Assembly: GCA_905221605.1 (NCBI GenBank)
Contig: CAJNDS010001602.1
Location: forward strand, 290,501 to 350,500
Direction of reading: 5' to 3'
Source of the DNA: Symbiodinium natans
Lineage: Eukaryota > Sar > Dinophyceae > Suessiales > Symbiodiniaceae
Length of the DNA: 60,000 nucleotides
In this document: in pieces, positions 35,330 to 46,995 of the stretch
Layout: every line of letters starts with the position of its first letter
Position numbering within the stretch: position 1 is the first letter of the stretch
Made by a program: the position numbers and the translations under genes
The notes under the pieces: generated by a model
What the model saw: the letters and a program-made list of their open reading frames with translations, nothing else
Database searches by the model: none
What the model was told of the DNA's origin: nothing

Positions 35330-38300
35330 GGCCCTCATCAGCCTTAGCCTCAGAGGCAGCCTTAAGCCCGCACGCCTTCCTCGCAAAAGCTGGGCAGCTA
35401 CGGCTTGGGTTTGGGCAAGCCCCTGGCCCAAATTCCCAGGAGCCAGTGCAGCCACAAACGCACCCTACACTGCTGTGCTTCGGCCATGGGAACAAAGCCC
35501 ACATATGCCATGAGTCCTATCTAAGTCGCGTTTACCTATAGAAGCTCCGAAACCCCTCGATGTAGCGAAGCTCGGAGTTCAGGGATGACACCCCACAGCC
35601 CATACTGAGTCGGTCCCTAGTCCCTAGAACCCCAAGCGGTCCTAAGCTGAAAAAAACGAAAAAAACAATGAAACCCAAGCCATCACCATCGTTCCCTTCG
35701 GGAGCTCACTTGCCCTTCAGCCAGGGATGGTTCAGAGCGGCCCGCGCAGAAGGACTTCGGTCCTGTCAATGCAAAGGTCTGGAAGAACTTCATAACATAC
35801 TCAGAGCACCCTTAACACCTTTTACCTAGAAGCCGCCAAGGAAGCTTCATCACGCAGGCTCAAAGATTCCTTTCTTGGGATGAGGTTGCGCGACCCTTCT
35901 GATCCCTACGAACTCCGAGCAGATGCCTCTCACACTTCAGGTCACAAGGAAGGGTTGTGCGCAGAAGCACAAAACCCTCAACCCCGCAACACCCTTCAGC
36001 CGAAACAAGCTAACCCTAAGGGCGCCTAACAGGCCGCTCCTCCAAACATGAATGATGCATTCGATAGCGAAAAAGGATGATAACGTTCGCAACGGCAAGA
36101 ATATGTTTCTCAAAAATCGCAAGTCGCATCATTCTTTCATATCTGGCGTCCTCTGGCTGGAATGCCAACAGTTGCTGGCAGAGGTCGCGAGCCTGCGAAA
36201 AAGACCACGAGTTATAGTCAAATTAGGCATATTGTTGGGCTTTCGGGTGCGAGCGTGCCATTTTTTAGAATAGGTTTAATGCTTAGGGGATTCGGGCATC
36301 GCAAGTCTAAAAGGTGCTCCAAGAATTTGCTTCCTCGGGATGTGTTTTCAACTCCCCACTTCGTCCTACTCCTCGCTGCAGTTCACGGCTCGGGCTAAAA
36401 GCGTTTAGATTGTGAGTGTTTTTGGAATGTGTAGCCGAAGGGTTCCCGCTTCAAGGGCCCAGGAGGTGCTCAAACATCGTGCGGTGTCCGCGAAGCGTTC
36501 GCGAGTCGCATCAGCTGCATCGCTGTGAGGCCAACAGGGTGCGCCACCTCACTGTGGTCACTGTTGGAGCCTTCGCGTGTCAAAAGTGCTGACAGTTACG
36601 AGGATGAGTGCGCGATCCTCGTAATTGACTGTCGTCACTTTTGGAGCTTCGTTTTGTTTGCGCGTGTCAAAAGTGCTGACAGTTACAGGATGAGGTGGCG
36701 GACATGCCTTCTTCCAAAGACTAGCTCCACCATAGTCACCGCAGGTGCTGGCTTCACCAAAAGACAGACCAGTGTAAATTTTCATGACCTCAGGACCTTG
36801 CAGATTTCTTGGGTTTGTGGCATCTGCTGCGTGCCATGACTCCTTTTACGGTGGAGGAAGCACAGCCGTCATGAGAATTTGTTGTTGAACCAGACCGTGG
36901 GCCCAGGAGGTGGGGACCCCGGGTGCAGATCCGCATGCGAACCTAGAGAGTCTCACCAGGATGTTCTGAGAAAGAGAGGAGAGACAGATTTTGCTGGAGA
37001 AGACAGGGGATGACGGACGACATGACAAGACCAGACAAAGCAAGGGAAAGAAGAACAAAAAAGAATGATAATTAGATGAGAAGATGAAGAAGAAGGAGAA
37101 CAGACATATCATCAGACGCATCAGCTCGCAGCTCGTATCGCACGTGTGCGTCTATTATGTTCGCGGCGTACGACACGTGTCTGCATTCGAGTTCGTGGCT
37201 CGCATCAGGACTTTTGGGAAGGGCTTTCCGCATGTGGAGATTGGGTCCCGAGTTCTTGTTTGGCCTAGGGCTTGCTACCTCGAGTGTGCTGGATCTCAAG
37301 GTTGCCATTGTATTCAGGACTTCGTGCTGCCCACGGGCGTCAACGTGAAGTCGAGAGAAATAGTGCGCGAACCTACCGTATAACTTATAGTTAGTAGTCT
37401 TTTCCCCGGCCTCGAGTGCCGACCAACCCCAAAAGAAACCGACCACAAGCCATCCACCGATGCCTGCGGAAAGCTTGGCCACGGCTCGCACTCGAAGTCC
37501 ACTCTGGCCTGAAACGAGGGTAAATTCTCTGGTAAAAGATGGTTTCCGGTGCACCCAAACGGGCTTAGGGTTCAGGGGTCAGCGTTTAGGGCTTAGGGCT
37601 CCCCAAAGAAGGCATTACGCTCGTGCCGCACCTTGAGCCTTTCAGGGAAGCCTACATAGAACGGTTTCGGATTTGAGAAACTTCACCAAACCCCTAAAGC
37701 CTGAAATCGGTCATGGGGCAGGCTCCCGAGCCTCAGGCCAATCCCATGCTTAAGGTGACACTCCTGACCGTGTATTCCTTATATTCCTTAACACCTTAAG
37801 ATGTCAGGTACCAAAATGGGGTCCATAATTTGAATGGACCCTCAAACGGCAACCCATAATTGCGGGAAGTCAAGGGTGTTCAAGAACAAGAGTGCAGGAC
37901 TCGCCGTCTTTTCTATCTCCTGCCAGTTGTCTCGCACTTGTCGCGACCGAGGCAGTCCGTACATGCGTGCCGGAATCGAAGCGGTTCCTCAACGGAGGAA
38001 GGCAAAGGACGGGACCACAAGTAGCACTACCTTCGGAACCTGTTTAAAGTCGGCACGCTAAGTGAATGAAGGGCGGAACCCCAAGTCGGGCTGAGTGGTA
38101 GGATGCCGAGTTCCGCACCAGGGCTTACGGGGGCCGTAGGGCTTGCGCCTTCTAGGATTAGTTTAAGGGTTTCGGTGAAGCATCACTGGACGTCAATGGT
38201 GATGGTCTTGCTGCTCACCCACGAGGCACTGTTGTCGACCTGGTGGGCAGAAGGATGCAAACCCCTAAACGTCCAAATCCTAGCCCCTTAACCCCAACAA

Positions 38301-39080
38301 ACCTGTTGTTGTCAATGAGGAAGAAGGCACAGCATTTTGCACAATCTGGGCCCACCTCCAAACCAGAGACACTACAGCCCTGCATTCAGAAACCCGGATC
38401 AAGCCTAGGATTTGGGTTAACACAGGTTAGAGGTTTGGGGTTTAGGGTTGGTAGCGTTTTGGGGCCTTGGGCAAAGAATTCAGAATTGCACCTGCCAGTT
38501 CTTGCCGTTCATCGGGCTGCTATCCACAGGCTAAGCTGCACCACTTTGCAATCAACACATAGAAAGCGCGATTAGTCCGTGCATGCGTGTCTGTGTGCAG
38601 GCGCGTGTGCGTCCGATGTCAACCGACTTGTAGCATTCTAGCATGACGTCCGAACTACTACCTGGACATTCAATAGCTCGTGTGCCACCTCGCCCCGCTT
38701 GTTTCAGGACCTGTCGCTGGGGCCAGCACGCATAGCCAGTAAACACCTGCATTGCAGCACACCAACCCCTGGGACCTTACCTCCATGAGGTTTGAGGTTT
38801 GATTTCGATTCCATTCCTGGCAACCCCTTGAAAATGGATACAGTGGGGCCGAGGTGCTATCCTTTAGGGTTCCACCATCCTCTTAGTCCCGAAAACTACA
38901 CGCCTGCCGAGCGCTGCTAGAGCACCGCAAGCCCAGACTTCCGCAAACCCTGAAAGCCAGCAAGGCCAAGTGCCCTGGTTGTTTACTGTGAGCTGTGAGC
39001 TGCGGCCATTCAAAAAAAAATAACTTTCTCCATGAACCACTACATCTCTACCTTTGTTTCAAAGGTAGCACCTCAGGAAC
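35330..39080. other. Intron-like DNA, no recognised gene
   Basis: It contains the hairpin repeat at 36.6 kb and many telomere-like words. Around 37.1-37.5 kb both strands are open for 100-160 codons, but no domain was recognised. Confidence 0.4.
36552..36700. repeat. Tandem repeat with embedded hairpin
   Basis: Two direct copies of about 70 bp each contain CGCGTGTCAAAAGTGCTGAC and AGTTAC-(G)AGGATGAG. Arm 36580-36605 pairs with 36615-36645 (ATCCTCGTAA...GACTGTCGTCACTTTTGGA), giving a long imperfect stem. The structure is MITE-like without a recognised family. Confidence 0.7.
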
Positions 39081-39174
39081 CCTCCGAAGTGGAAAGAAGG
39101 AGCCGCAGATAGCAAGGGCCTTCCGCGGGCGCTTTGAACTCGCTGGTGATCGCCTTTCGCAGGAGCAGCTTTTC
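39081..39174 (-). CDS. Candidate exon, 31 codons (EKLLLRKAITSEFKAP)
   Basis: The acceptor CCTGTGCAG is followed by EKLLLRKAITSEFKAPAEGP and CYLRLLLSTSE, ending at a GT donor one base after a codon. The opposite strand is also open here. The peptide looks structured but was not recognised. Confidence 0.36.
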
Positions 39175-39199
39175 CTGCACAGGAAAACATCAAGGACTG

Positions 39200-42150
39200 T
39201 TCCGGGCTTTGGGTCCCTGCAGGGGCGAAGGTTAAATAAAGCAAGGGTTAAAGTTACGGATTTCGGGGCCTGCGGTCGAGAATGAAGCAGACGAGTGTAG
39301 AGTCTAGGCTCCGAGCACACATGAATCTCGGGTTTGGAGTTTGGGGCCCTTTGGGGCGTAAGGTCTACTTCCACATCAACATCAAGGTACTACTGGGCGT
39401 CCTAAGCCAGGGCAAGAAGAGTGAGTATTCTCCTCCCCGACAAACGCCAGCTCTTCTTGCTTTGACTCATCCTGCCATCGCTTCAGCAGTAAAAGCCATC
39501 GAGCGGGCTCGGCACGGTTCGGCACTTTTTACGATCACGTCGCTCGGAACTAGGATTCGTCTTCTCGTTCTGCGCCCGAAACGCTGTGACACCCGTCACG
39601 CGGCAAGTGCGCCTGCGGGAGAAATGCGGTGTGAATCATCACCTGCGAGCATGTGAGGGTTGGATGGCTGCCGCGTTTGTGGGGTGGCTGTGGGGATTCA
39701 GAAGACATGTGAAGTCAGGATGGCCTGAGAAAAGTGGATGTGCCTTTTGTCTAACTGTCGGTTGAAGAGGTTTTTGAGCCGGGCCGCAAATTCAAAATGC
39801 CCGAAAGGTCTAGGGCCTCGGGCTTCACTATTCACCGTCTGGATGCGTCATTCTGAGGCTTGCATTTATAAACAGTCGCCGTGGGTTCAACCACCCTGAA
39901 CACCTGCGAAAAGTAAAAGCCCCTCCCCCGTCCGCACAATACCCTCAAACCCTCAAACCCCCAAACGGCCCGAAGCCCTGCAAGTGGACCTCTGCACCGT
40001 CTTCCAGGATGGCCGTCCTGCTTGCGGGCGGCGGTTCAGGGTCAAAAAGGGTCTGCGATTATGGGCTCAGGGGCTTTAGGGGGCATGGCTTAGGCCGTTT
40101 GGGTTTGACTTGGGGAGGTGGTTTTGTTTTGGGGCTGCAGGGGCCTGAGGGTTTCCGGCGCTGTTCTGAGTTCAAGGTTTAAGGGGAGTAGGGGGGTAAG
40201 CAGTAACAGCATCTCCGCCCAAGCCCCACACAATGTTTGAGAAGGCTGTGAATTCCCGCATGGAGGTGAGGATCAAGTCAGCTAAACATCCCCAAAGTGT
40301 CAGGTGTTCTAAACACCTGAACTAGGATTCAACGTTTACTTTTGGGTTCACCCTTAAGGGCCTAGGGCCGAACCCTCAGCTGGCCAAAAGCCCTCCAAAG
40401 AAGCTCAGGCGCCAGGTCAAGGGATCCCCAGCGCGCAGCCAGCGCGACAGAAACTCCTGGGCTTTCTTTCGAGCAGGTCCACAACAAGCTCGGCTTAGGG
40501 CTTCGGAACTCCACAGCTGCCGCCCATGTGCATTCCCGCCGCTAGGCACGACCAGGTGCGACCAGCCTCAGCACATCCAGCCCAACACTGCTTTGGATTC
40601 AGCGGGCTTCCCATTCAGGTGTGAGACGTTCGGGCAGCTAAGGAAACACAATAGGGTCGAGTTCGAAAACAAATCGTGACCTAGTTGGGTTTGGGGCCTG
40701 GGCCTGGACAACATTTTTAAGCTCGAGCTCGGAGTCCTGAACTTGCAAGAGGCTCCCCCATGCTAGCAACAGTCTTTCCTGGGGTTTAGGGTTTGGAGTT
40801 TGGGTGTAGGGTGTTCTATATATTGAGGATTCTGGGTACTAGTAACTAGTAACACCTCTTGTGGTACTTGCTTGGTAGAGGCCCTTTGATTTGGAAGCGA
40901 AATCACAGCCATGTTAGCTTCAGCACCCTAGCTCTACAGGCCCCCAAGCCCTGCTTCGGTCGGTCTGAGGTTGCAGCCTCAGAGAGCAAGTTTTGCGCTT
41001 GCGGATGTGGGCTCGAGGTCTTACGGTTTGAGAACGCACCAGGCTCCCCAGCACAGTGTCACTCCCTGCGACCCTGCACCACGAAGCCCCCAAATCACCC
41101 TTCACCCTTGCTCAGTGCTGGCCTAGGTGTACCTTTCTACCATCCCAGTGCCTTGTCATTCAAACAGATTCCAAACTGGACACATTCTGAGAGCTAGGCT
41201 CAGATGTCTGCTCGTCTCCTCCACCAGCAATTCTGCACCCTTAAGCCCTACGCTTGAACGGCAACTTGATTCCCCAAAAGAAGTAAACCCTAAGCCCAGG
41301 CAACAAACCATGTACAAAGCCTCGTCCTGCAGTACCACATCCAAAAGCCTTGCACCCTAAACCGCAAAATCCCGAAGCCTGCGCTCCGAAGCCCTCACGG
41401 AACTGGTGGCTCGGGGCTTGGGGCTTCGTCCTGCACCCCCAAGCCTTCATCTCCACAAGTTCAAAGAGTTTCGGGGCTTCGGGTCGCTCCGGGGGGGGGG
41501 AGCCCAGAGCCTGCCCTAAAACCCTTAAACAAGAACCCGGAAGCTGTGAGAACGATTTGACCCCCCGCTTCAAGACTCCCCTGTGTATCCTGCTATAGTA
41601 TGCTATAGTCTCCCACTCCTCTTAAAGCCTCAAGCCTCTGCTGAAGCCTCGTAAGCCCTAGACCCCCTGAAGAAAAGTGACCCGTGCCTGCACCCAAGAG
41701 TGGAGAGCTCTAGGCTCCATGAGCCCTGCGAGCTCCTGTTCAAGACGGTTCGGGGCTTAGGCTGGCTTAGGGCTTCAGGGGCTTTCCTGGGCTCAAGGGT
41801 GATCCGGCTCAAGGCTGCAAGGGTCAAAGGGTTCAGGGTTCAGGGAGGCAGGGTTGACGACGGTTACGGCGGTTACGCTTTTAGGGCTTGGCTTTGAGAA
41901 CTCGACAGTTCTGGCGTTGAGTATATGGGCCCTCCACTCAGTAGGTACGAACGCTGTGAGTTATAAAGCTAAAGCACGCTTGCTGCCACGGTTTACTACT
42001 AGAGCCTAGGGGGGTTCAGGGTTTGTAGTTCGGCTTACAAAAGGACTCTATGGTAGGTCCCTTGTAGCCGGTTGGCGTGCATCAAAGCTCAATTACCGTA
42101 GCTACAAGCCACGGAAGCAAGAAATCGCCAGCACCGAAACCCCTAAATAC
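39200..42150. other. Intron-like DNA rich in telomere-like words
   Basis: GGGTTTAGGGTTTGGAGTTT (40.78 kb) and CCCTCAAACCCTCAAACCCC (39.94 kb) are clear examples of decayed heptamer strings. No exon was supported. Confidence 0.45.
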
Positions 42151-42172
42151 TAAACCGCACAGGGTGAAGTCC

Positions 42173-42208
42173 ACAAGCGTCCTCGAAGGGCAGGCCGGTC
42201 GCTGACAC
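42173..42208 (-). CDS. Possible exon after the CRAL-TRIO KIK exon
   Basis: After a CCCTGCAG acceptor the frame reads VSATGLPFEDAC in phase with the preceding exon, giving KIKVSATGLPFEDAC. In SEC14 proteins KI is followed by a short strand and then a helix. The segment is compatible but too short to prove. Donor choices are GC after GAC or GT after GCTT. Confidence 0.3.
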
Positions 42209-42370
42209 CTGCAGGGAGACCGCGCATCAACTTGTTCGGAAGTTGGTAGTTTTTAGGGCTTGATTTGAGGGACTCTTCGGGTCTAGCCCTGACCATTTTT
42301 CGAGAACTGACTAGGCTTCGACTTGCAAACCTATGATTCCCTATGCAAAAGGCAAGCTGAGAGTGCCCAC

Positions 42371-43315
42371 CTTGATCTTGGCCTGCATCCGCTCATTCAG
42401 CAGCGGCGAGACGAAGTTGAAGAGCCTGAGTTGCAGGGGGCCGTTGCCCGGTTTGGGGCTTACGGCCTTGCGGGTTTGGGGTGGGAGGGCGGGGGAAGGG
42501 GGGAAGGGGCTTCGGTTGGAAACTTTGGGCTGAGCGGGCCCTGGGCTTCGGGCCTTGTAGGCTTCGGGCTTCATTCAAGGTTGTTGTTGCTTTGGGGGTG
42601 ATTAGGCGCAAGGGATTCTCAAATCTTCAGCCCGGGCGGCCCTGAGAATGCAGAGGTAGAGTTGAGCACCGCAACCTGGCATCAGGACAGAGCTCTGCTG
42701 GTGCTTTGGGGAATGAATAATTTCATCGCTCTTCTTTGCCCTATGAGGAGTCCAAAACTGTACCCCTTCAAACCTCAGGCACCAGTGAGTCCGTAAACCC
42801 TTCGACCCCTTCGGCCTGGTGAATCATCTCTGGGTAGAAATCCTGCACCAGTCCAAGGGTGGTCCTTGGCTTGTTGTTGTCCTTTGTCTTCCTTGTTTGT
42901 CGCCCAAGCCCGAAGCCACCCTAAACCCTCCACCCTTCAAAAACACGTCAGCAGCACAAAATCCCCAGCACTGCAAGGCAAGGAGCTTTATCTTCGACAG
43001 CTGGTTGGTGCCCTCACTCATGAGGGTCGCTATCGCAGCGCCGTTCATGTCGCGAATCTGAGGCATGCGCTGTGGCCGGGCAGTCTTGATTCCCAGTGGG
43101 AGTTTGGAACCTGAACGTCCAGACCTAAACTTCCTTCAACTGGTTCAGGTCTCGGCCATTCGGAGTCCTACATCCTGAACCATCTCACACTGACCCCTGA
43201 AGCCAAGCCCTAAACCCTGAATGAAATCGAGATAAAGCCGAGGCTTACACCCTAAAACTCCCACCGAGCAGTGCAGAGATGCCTCAAAGTACTTCACCAT
43301 GCGTCGCCTCATGAG
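42371..43315 (-). CDS. SEC14-like CRAL-TRIO lipid-transfer domain, five core exons
   Basis: CRAL-TRIO domains bind and exchange phosphoinositides or other hydrophobic ligands between membranes. Minus-strand exons are 43315-43265 (RRRMVKYFEASL), 43057-43020 (IRDMNGAAIATL), 42864-42816 (TTLGLVQDFYPEMIHQ), 42675-42641 (VAVLNSTSAFS) and 42425-42371 (LFNFVSPLLNERMQAKIK). The last four join with exact codon phase. They reproduce the family core, in which a D-x-x-G strand is followed by QDxYPE, a V-x-x-x-N strand and the helix ending in KI. The spacing from PEM to KIK equals that of typical SEC14 proteins. The usual INAP is NST here. Donors are GA (43019), GC (42815 and 42640) and GT (42370); acceptors are AG, mostly before G. 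A short segment between the first two exons may be missing. The first exon is the least certain. Confidence 0.8.
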
Positions 43316-43624
43316 CTTGGGAGTGAGCGCTTGGAGTTGAAGGGCTTAGAAAGCTTAGGCTCCTACAGATTTCGTGCCACGTGCGACTTCTTAAACTCCC
43401 CGAAGCCGCAGGCTGCATAGGCGGGGCGTTTGGGGAGAGGGCTCAGAGGGTTTAGGGTTGAGGCTCCGTCATGAGACACGTTGCTGTGAGATGCTTAAAA
43501 CATGCAACCATGCTTAAGGGCAACTGCTTCATGCAGTTGTCGACCGAAAAGCCTATGAGTCCTACACCCTCTGCATCGAAGCACCGAAAACTTGTGCTGA
43601 TCCTCGTTGCACTAACAGTCTACT

Positions 43625-43785
43625 CCGGTACTGCCCTAGGCCGGTACTACTTCGATTCTACTCCCGTACTGATCAGTTACAAGAACAGCATCGTATTTCT
43701 CGTGCTCATTTTGGTGCTTGGGATTGTGCCCCACAGTAGTATCGGAAAAGTACCGGAGTAGTACCGGAGGAGTACCGGATCTCAA
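43625..43785. repeat. Inverted CCGGTACT/AGTACCGG cluster
   Basis: The left side has TCCGGTACTGCC and CCGGTACTAC. The right side, 110 bp on, has AAGTACCGGAGTAGTACCGG and GAGTACCGGA. The inverted arrangement suggests a small foldback element in a CRAL-TRIO intron. Confidence 0.6.
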
Positions 43786-44060
43786 ATCCAACATCACATT
43801 CGGCACAGCAGATGGCCAGCACGTCTCTCCGGAGTCGTGCCGGACATGCCCGCCGGCACTGTTGATGTGTGTCAGCTAAATGATTGCTCTGGCTTTGCTT
43901 AGGTCGTGTCACGGCAGCTAAGGGCGTGCTTTGGTTTTTTTTCTGGCTCGACACTCCCTGACAGGGTGGAGAGAGCCTTCTTGTTCTCTCATCACCTCCG
44001 AATGCTTTAACAAGGGTTCTCCTGCTTAGGGGGAGGTCTCTGAGAGAGGGGCTCCCAGAC

Positions 44061-44144
44061 CTTTAAGTGCGAGGTGCTGCTTCTTGCTGAGGTTGTGCAG
44101 CACCCTCCAGCGCTGCTCCAGCTGCGCCAGTATGAAGTCGTCTC
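44061..44144 (-). CDS. Candidate exon, charged helix, between CRAL-TRIO parts
   Basis: The exon runs from a GCTCAG acceptor to a GTCTGG donor and encodes 27 complete codons including DDFILAQLEQRWRVLHNLSK. The sequence is strongly helix-forming and has good codon structure. It lies between the N-terminal and core CRAL-TRIO exons on the same strand and is probably part of that gene. No family was recognised for it alone. Confidence 0.42.
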
Positions 44145-45074
44145 CTGAGCTTCGGAGTTCGGAGGGTGAAAGGATTCGAATGTTCACGCCTGCAGAAACC
44201 TGGATTCATGGACAAGCCAGACCGTCAGGAGCTTTAAAGAGGCTTCCCTTTGCGCACCAGAGCTTTCAAGCTAAGGCTTAGGCTTGGGGTTTCACAATTT
44301 GTGATCTGAAATTCAAGGTTCATGGCTGCTGGCCAAGCATCTTGCCGGATCCCCAAACTGGGCGGGAACAGAGGCGAAACCAGGGTCTTGCCGAGAATGT
44401 TGCGTTTCAACATGAAAGTTCGCTATAAAATGTCAAACCAAGAGCTTTGACATGTGGCGTGCATGTCGACCTGGAGGCTTCGAGGGGTCAAGGCATGTTC
44501 AGCTAAGCCCCTCGTAGGTTTTTGAAGTTCCCGAAGCCCCTCTAAGTCTTGTAGGGCCCAATAAAACAGATGAACCCACCCACAACTTCATCCCGGTGCA
44601 CCATGCACTGCAATCTCTCAAACTTTAGCTCTATAAGCTCTATACCTAGAGCCTACAAACACTCTGCAGGCAGCGGGCAGATTCCAGCTTCCTGAAGTCG
44701 GCCAAGCGGACCTTAAGCTTCGCGTGCAGGGTTTCGCGGCTGTAAAGTTCTGGGTGTTGGGGGGGGGGCGGGGGGGCACTTGAAGGTTCAAGGGAATTAA
44801 GGTTCGTGTAAGGCTCAGGGGCCTTTAGGGCAGAGCCCGGCTTGAGAACCACAATTTTGAGGCGCGCTGTCATCTTGAACTTTGCAGCCCCATCTATAAT
44901 TAGTGTATTGTTAGTCCTCCCCGGCAAGGCCCGAATTCTGAAGAAAACAATGTATAGGCGAGGACTTTTGGGCTTCTGCCAAGGCGCCGCCGAACAAATG
45001 ATCGGCAAGGAGTCCTGAGCCGAAAAGGGGTTGAGGGCACACGGGTTTAGGGGTTGAGGCCTAAGTCTAAGTTG

Positions 45075-45368
45075 ATCGAGCCATTCGTTCGTAGCCTGAA
45101 CTTTAACGAGGGGCTACATGAGTTTAGGAAGCTGTTTAGGAGGCAACGGTACGAAAAAAACTGCCGGTGCTTCTTGGATTTCAGGTTTCGTTTTGGGCGC
45201 ATGGGGTACCTCAACCTCTCTGAACCCACAAACTACCCCCCCCCCGGGATGCAGCCGGGCTGCCATAGAGCGGCCTTGGATGACGCGCACCGGGAAGCAG
45301 TCGAGCCTGGGAATGTTGGGCCGTTTATGGGGTTCTGGTATAAGGTGGTAGGGTCACGTTGGGGTTAG
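45075..45368 (+). CDS. Open frame, possibly coding, unrecognised
   Basis: The frame includes LIEPFVRSLNFNEGLHEFRK and LDFRFRFGRMG, then a Pro/Gly turn and EPGNVGPFMGFWYK. The reading is protein-like, but the DNA also contains telomere-like words (GTTTAGG) and lies on the strand opposite the surrounding CRAL-TRIO gene. It may therefore be chance. Confidence 0.2.
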   Translation: MEPFVRSLNFNEGLHEFRKLFRRQRYEKNCRCFLDFRFRFGRMGYLNLSEPTNYPPPGMQPGCHRAALDDAHREAVEPGNVGPFMGFWYKVVGSRWG

Positions 45369-45894
45369 GTTTCGCGTTTGCTAAGCATTTTACGACAAAC
45401 ACTATCCCGGCTTCCTCCTGCTTCGTTCGAGATTAGGGCTCAGAGCCAGACATCGGAAACCTTGAACCCTGGTCCAGCACCAAAGCCCAAGAGCAAGCGT
45501 GAACGCAAGCGTTTCCCGGTGAGATGATGAGCCTAAGCTGATAACGCTAGTAGCCAGACCAAGTTTGGGCAGCTCCGGTCAGGCTTTGCGCAGGTAGCCT
45601 TCGGCTTTGTGCTGTAAGGTTCAGGTATGGGTTGTGGGGTTTAGGGTTGGGGTCGGCAGATGAACCCTGGCCAGGATATGCAAGCTGAGGGGCAGTTCTT
45701 CTGCTCTGGGCAGCATCGCAAGGTCTACCTCCCGAGAAAACTCTGCTTCCGGGAGCCAGGGGTGGGCGAACTAAATATATGCAAGCTGGGTTACCTGGAC
45801 ATTCCCGGTCTAAGCAAGCTTGAACTCGGACTCTTTCCGTTGAGGCCGGAAGCCCCTACCTAAACCCTTTCCCCTTCTTCGTTAGATTGACCCG

Positions 45895-45943
45895 GATGTA
45901 AGACGGTGCCTCCTCACAGCCACCGAGGCGCTCACGAATTTCC
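45895..45943 (-). CDS. Candidate exon, possibly of the CRAL-TRIO gene
   Basis: The frame reads EIRERLGGCEEAPSYIR after a CTGCAG acceptor, with a GTCAAT donor. The frame stays open further upstream (LAPGEAESEGLCNLQ), so the exon may be longer. It is charged and helix-like and lies in the right place and strand for the linker between the N-terminal helices and the core. Its phase does not follow directly from the preceding exon, so another exon or a different start is needed. Confidence 0.3.
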
Positions 45944-46393
45944 TGCAGGTTGCAAAGGCCCTCTGACTCTGCTTCCCCCGGTGCCAAAGCTCGACTCTCA
46001 CCAGAACCCTAGAACCCTTCTCCTTGAAGGGCGATTTCGAGATCAGGTCCAACCTCAAAATCTTCTCCAGGGCTTAGAGAGGCCCGGCCCTACAAGACCC
46101 GATGAGGTGTTTCTTTCCATGCTCAGGCTCCGAGAGTGTCAGGGGGTTTACGGCAGAGCACAAGAAGCCGCTAAACACCACCACGGGCAGTCAATTGCAG
46201 GCAAGGCACCGATATTCGATTGCCTGCCGCCAAGCACACGGTTTGAGAATCAAAGCGGGAGAGTCCGCACTGCGGTAAATCGACAAACTCTATCTTACTT
46301 AATGAGGCACCTGCACGCCTGTAAGAAGCAGCACTACCGTTATACACCCTATTTTGAAATTCTTGGCTGGAGCCCTCGTTCCCTCAGCTCAAC

Positions 46394-46450
46394 TTCTCTG
46401 CAACGCCTTCTGCATGAACCGCGCCGCTTCCTGGGGATCGCCGCCGTGCC
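46394..46450 (-). CDS. CRAL-TRIO N-terminal domain exon (second)
   Basis: The exon reads HGGDPQEAARFMQKALQR between a CCCAG acceptor and a GTTGAG donor. Joined to the previous exon it gives RFLRGHGGDPQEAARFMQ. This is the classic N-terminal module in which RFLRA is followed by a short glycine- or acid-rich turn and a helix ending near WR. The phase fits exactly (one base plus two). Confidence 0.6.
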
Positions 46451-46673
46451 CTGGGAGCTGCGGACTACTCCAGACGCACGAGGGTCAGTTTAGGGTGTAA
46501 AGGAGCAGCAGACATGCAAACAAACCTAGACCCTTTGATGAAGTTCCTCCCGGAATCCTCAGACTTAAGTTCTATATGACACGCGACCCGCAAGCCCCTG
46601 ACCCCAAACCCCAAAACCGGTCCAGACCCCAAACTCCCGAACCCGAAACCCTAAAATTACGCGGGCTCCGCAC

Positions 46674-46736
46674 CTCTCAGAAATCGGCACATGCAGAGGT
46701 CGTGCACCAAGTCCTGGCAGTTCATGGCTACAAGAC
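46674..46736 (-). CDS. CRAL-TRIO N-terminal domain exon (MCRFLRG)
   Basis: The exon reads MNCQDLVHDLCMCRFLRG after an ATGCAG acceptor and ends at a GT donor. It matches the CRAL-TRIO N-terminal helix pattern, in which a run of acidic and hydrophobic residues leads into RFLR. The one base left at its end joins the next exon at 46450 in phase. It lies about 3.4 kb upstream of the core exons on the same strand. An alternative start at 46727 (after TAG) cannot be excluded. Confidence 0.55.
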
Positions 46737-46943
46737 CTGCATGGTTTAAGGAGGTTTGGGGCTTGCGGGTTTGAGATGTGTTGAGTTCAGCCAATCTTGG
46801 GTTCAGTGTTTTTGGCTCAGGTTTGTAGCGACCACCGGAGGGTGCAGAACGACCAACCCCGCCTGAGGATTCTTTGGGCAAGAGCAACCCGCAGGCCCAA
46901 AAGCCTGTAAACCCCCCCCCAAGCCCCAGCTGCGCCTCGGGAC

Positions 46944-46995
46944 ACTTCTCCACCAGATCCCCGAGCTGGTCCTTCATTTGGGCGATGAGAGGCTC
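46944..46995 (-). CDS. Possible first exon of the CRAL-TRIO gene
   Basis: The frame reads MKDQLGDLVEKCPEAQLG, a plausible amphipathic helix just upstream of the RFLR exon. A GT donor at 46943 would leave one base, which suits the next exon. The in-frame ATG at 46977 could be the start codon. The assignment rests on position and helix character only. Confidence 0.35.

Noticed and set aside
37072-37554. 160-codon minus-strand frame opposite a 99-codon plus-strand frame
   Set aside because: Both strands are open and neither shows a domain or good splice sites, so no gene was called.
45906-46493. 195-codon plus-strand open frame
   Set aside because: It overlaps a phase-consistent CRAL-TRIO exon on the other strand and shows no domain or start context, so it is probably a chance frame.
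46809-46820. TTTTTGGCTCAGG, similar to the 3' end of the dinoflagellate spliced leader
   Set aside because: Only about ten bases match, on the strand opposite to the local gene, with one mismatch in the last bases. Chance is likely.
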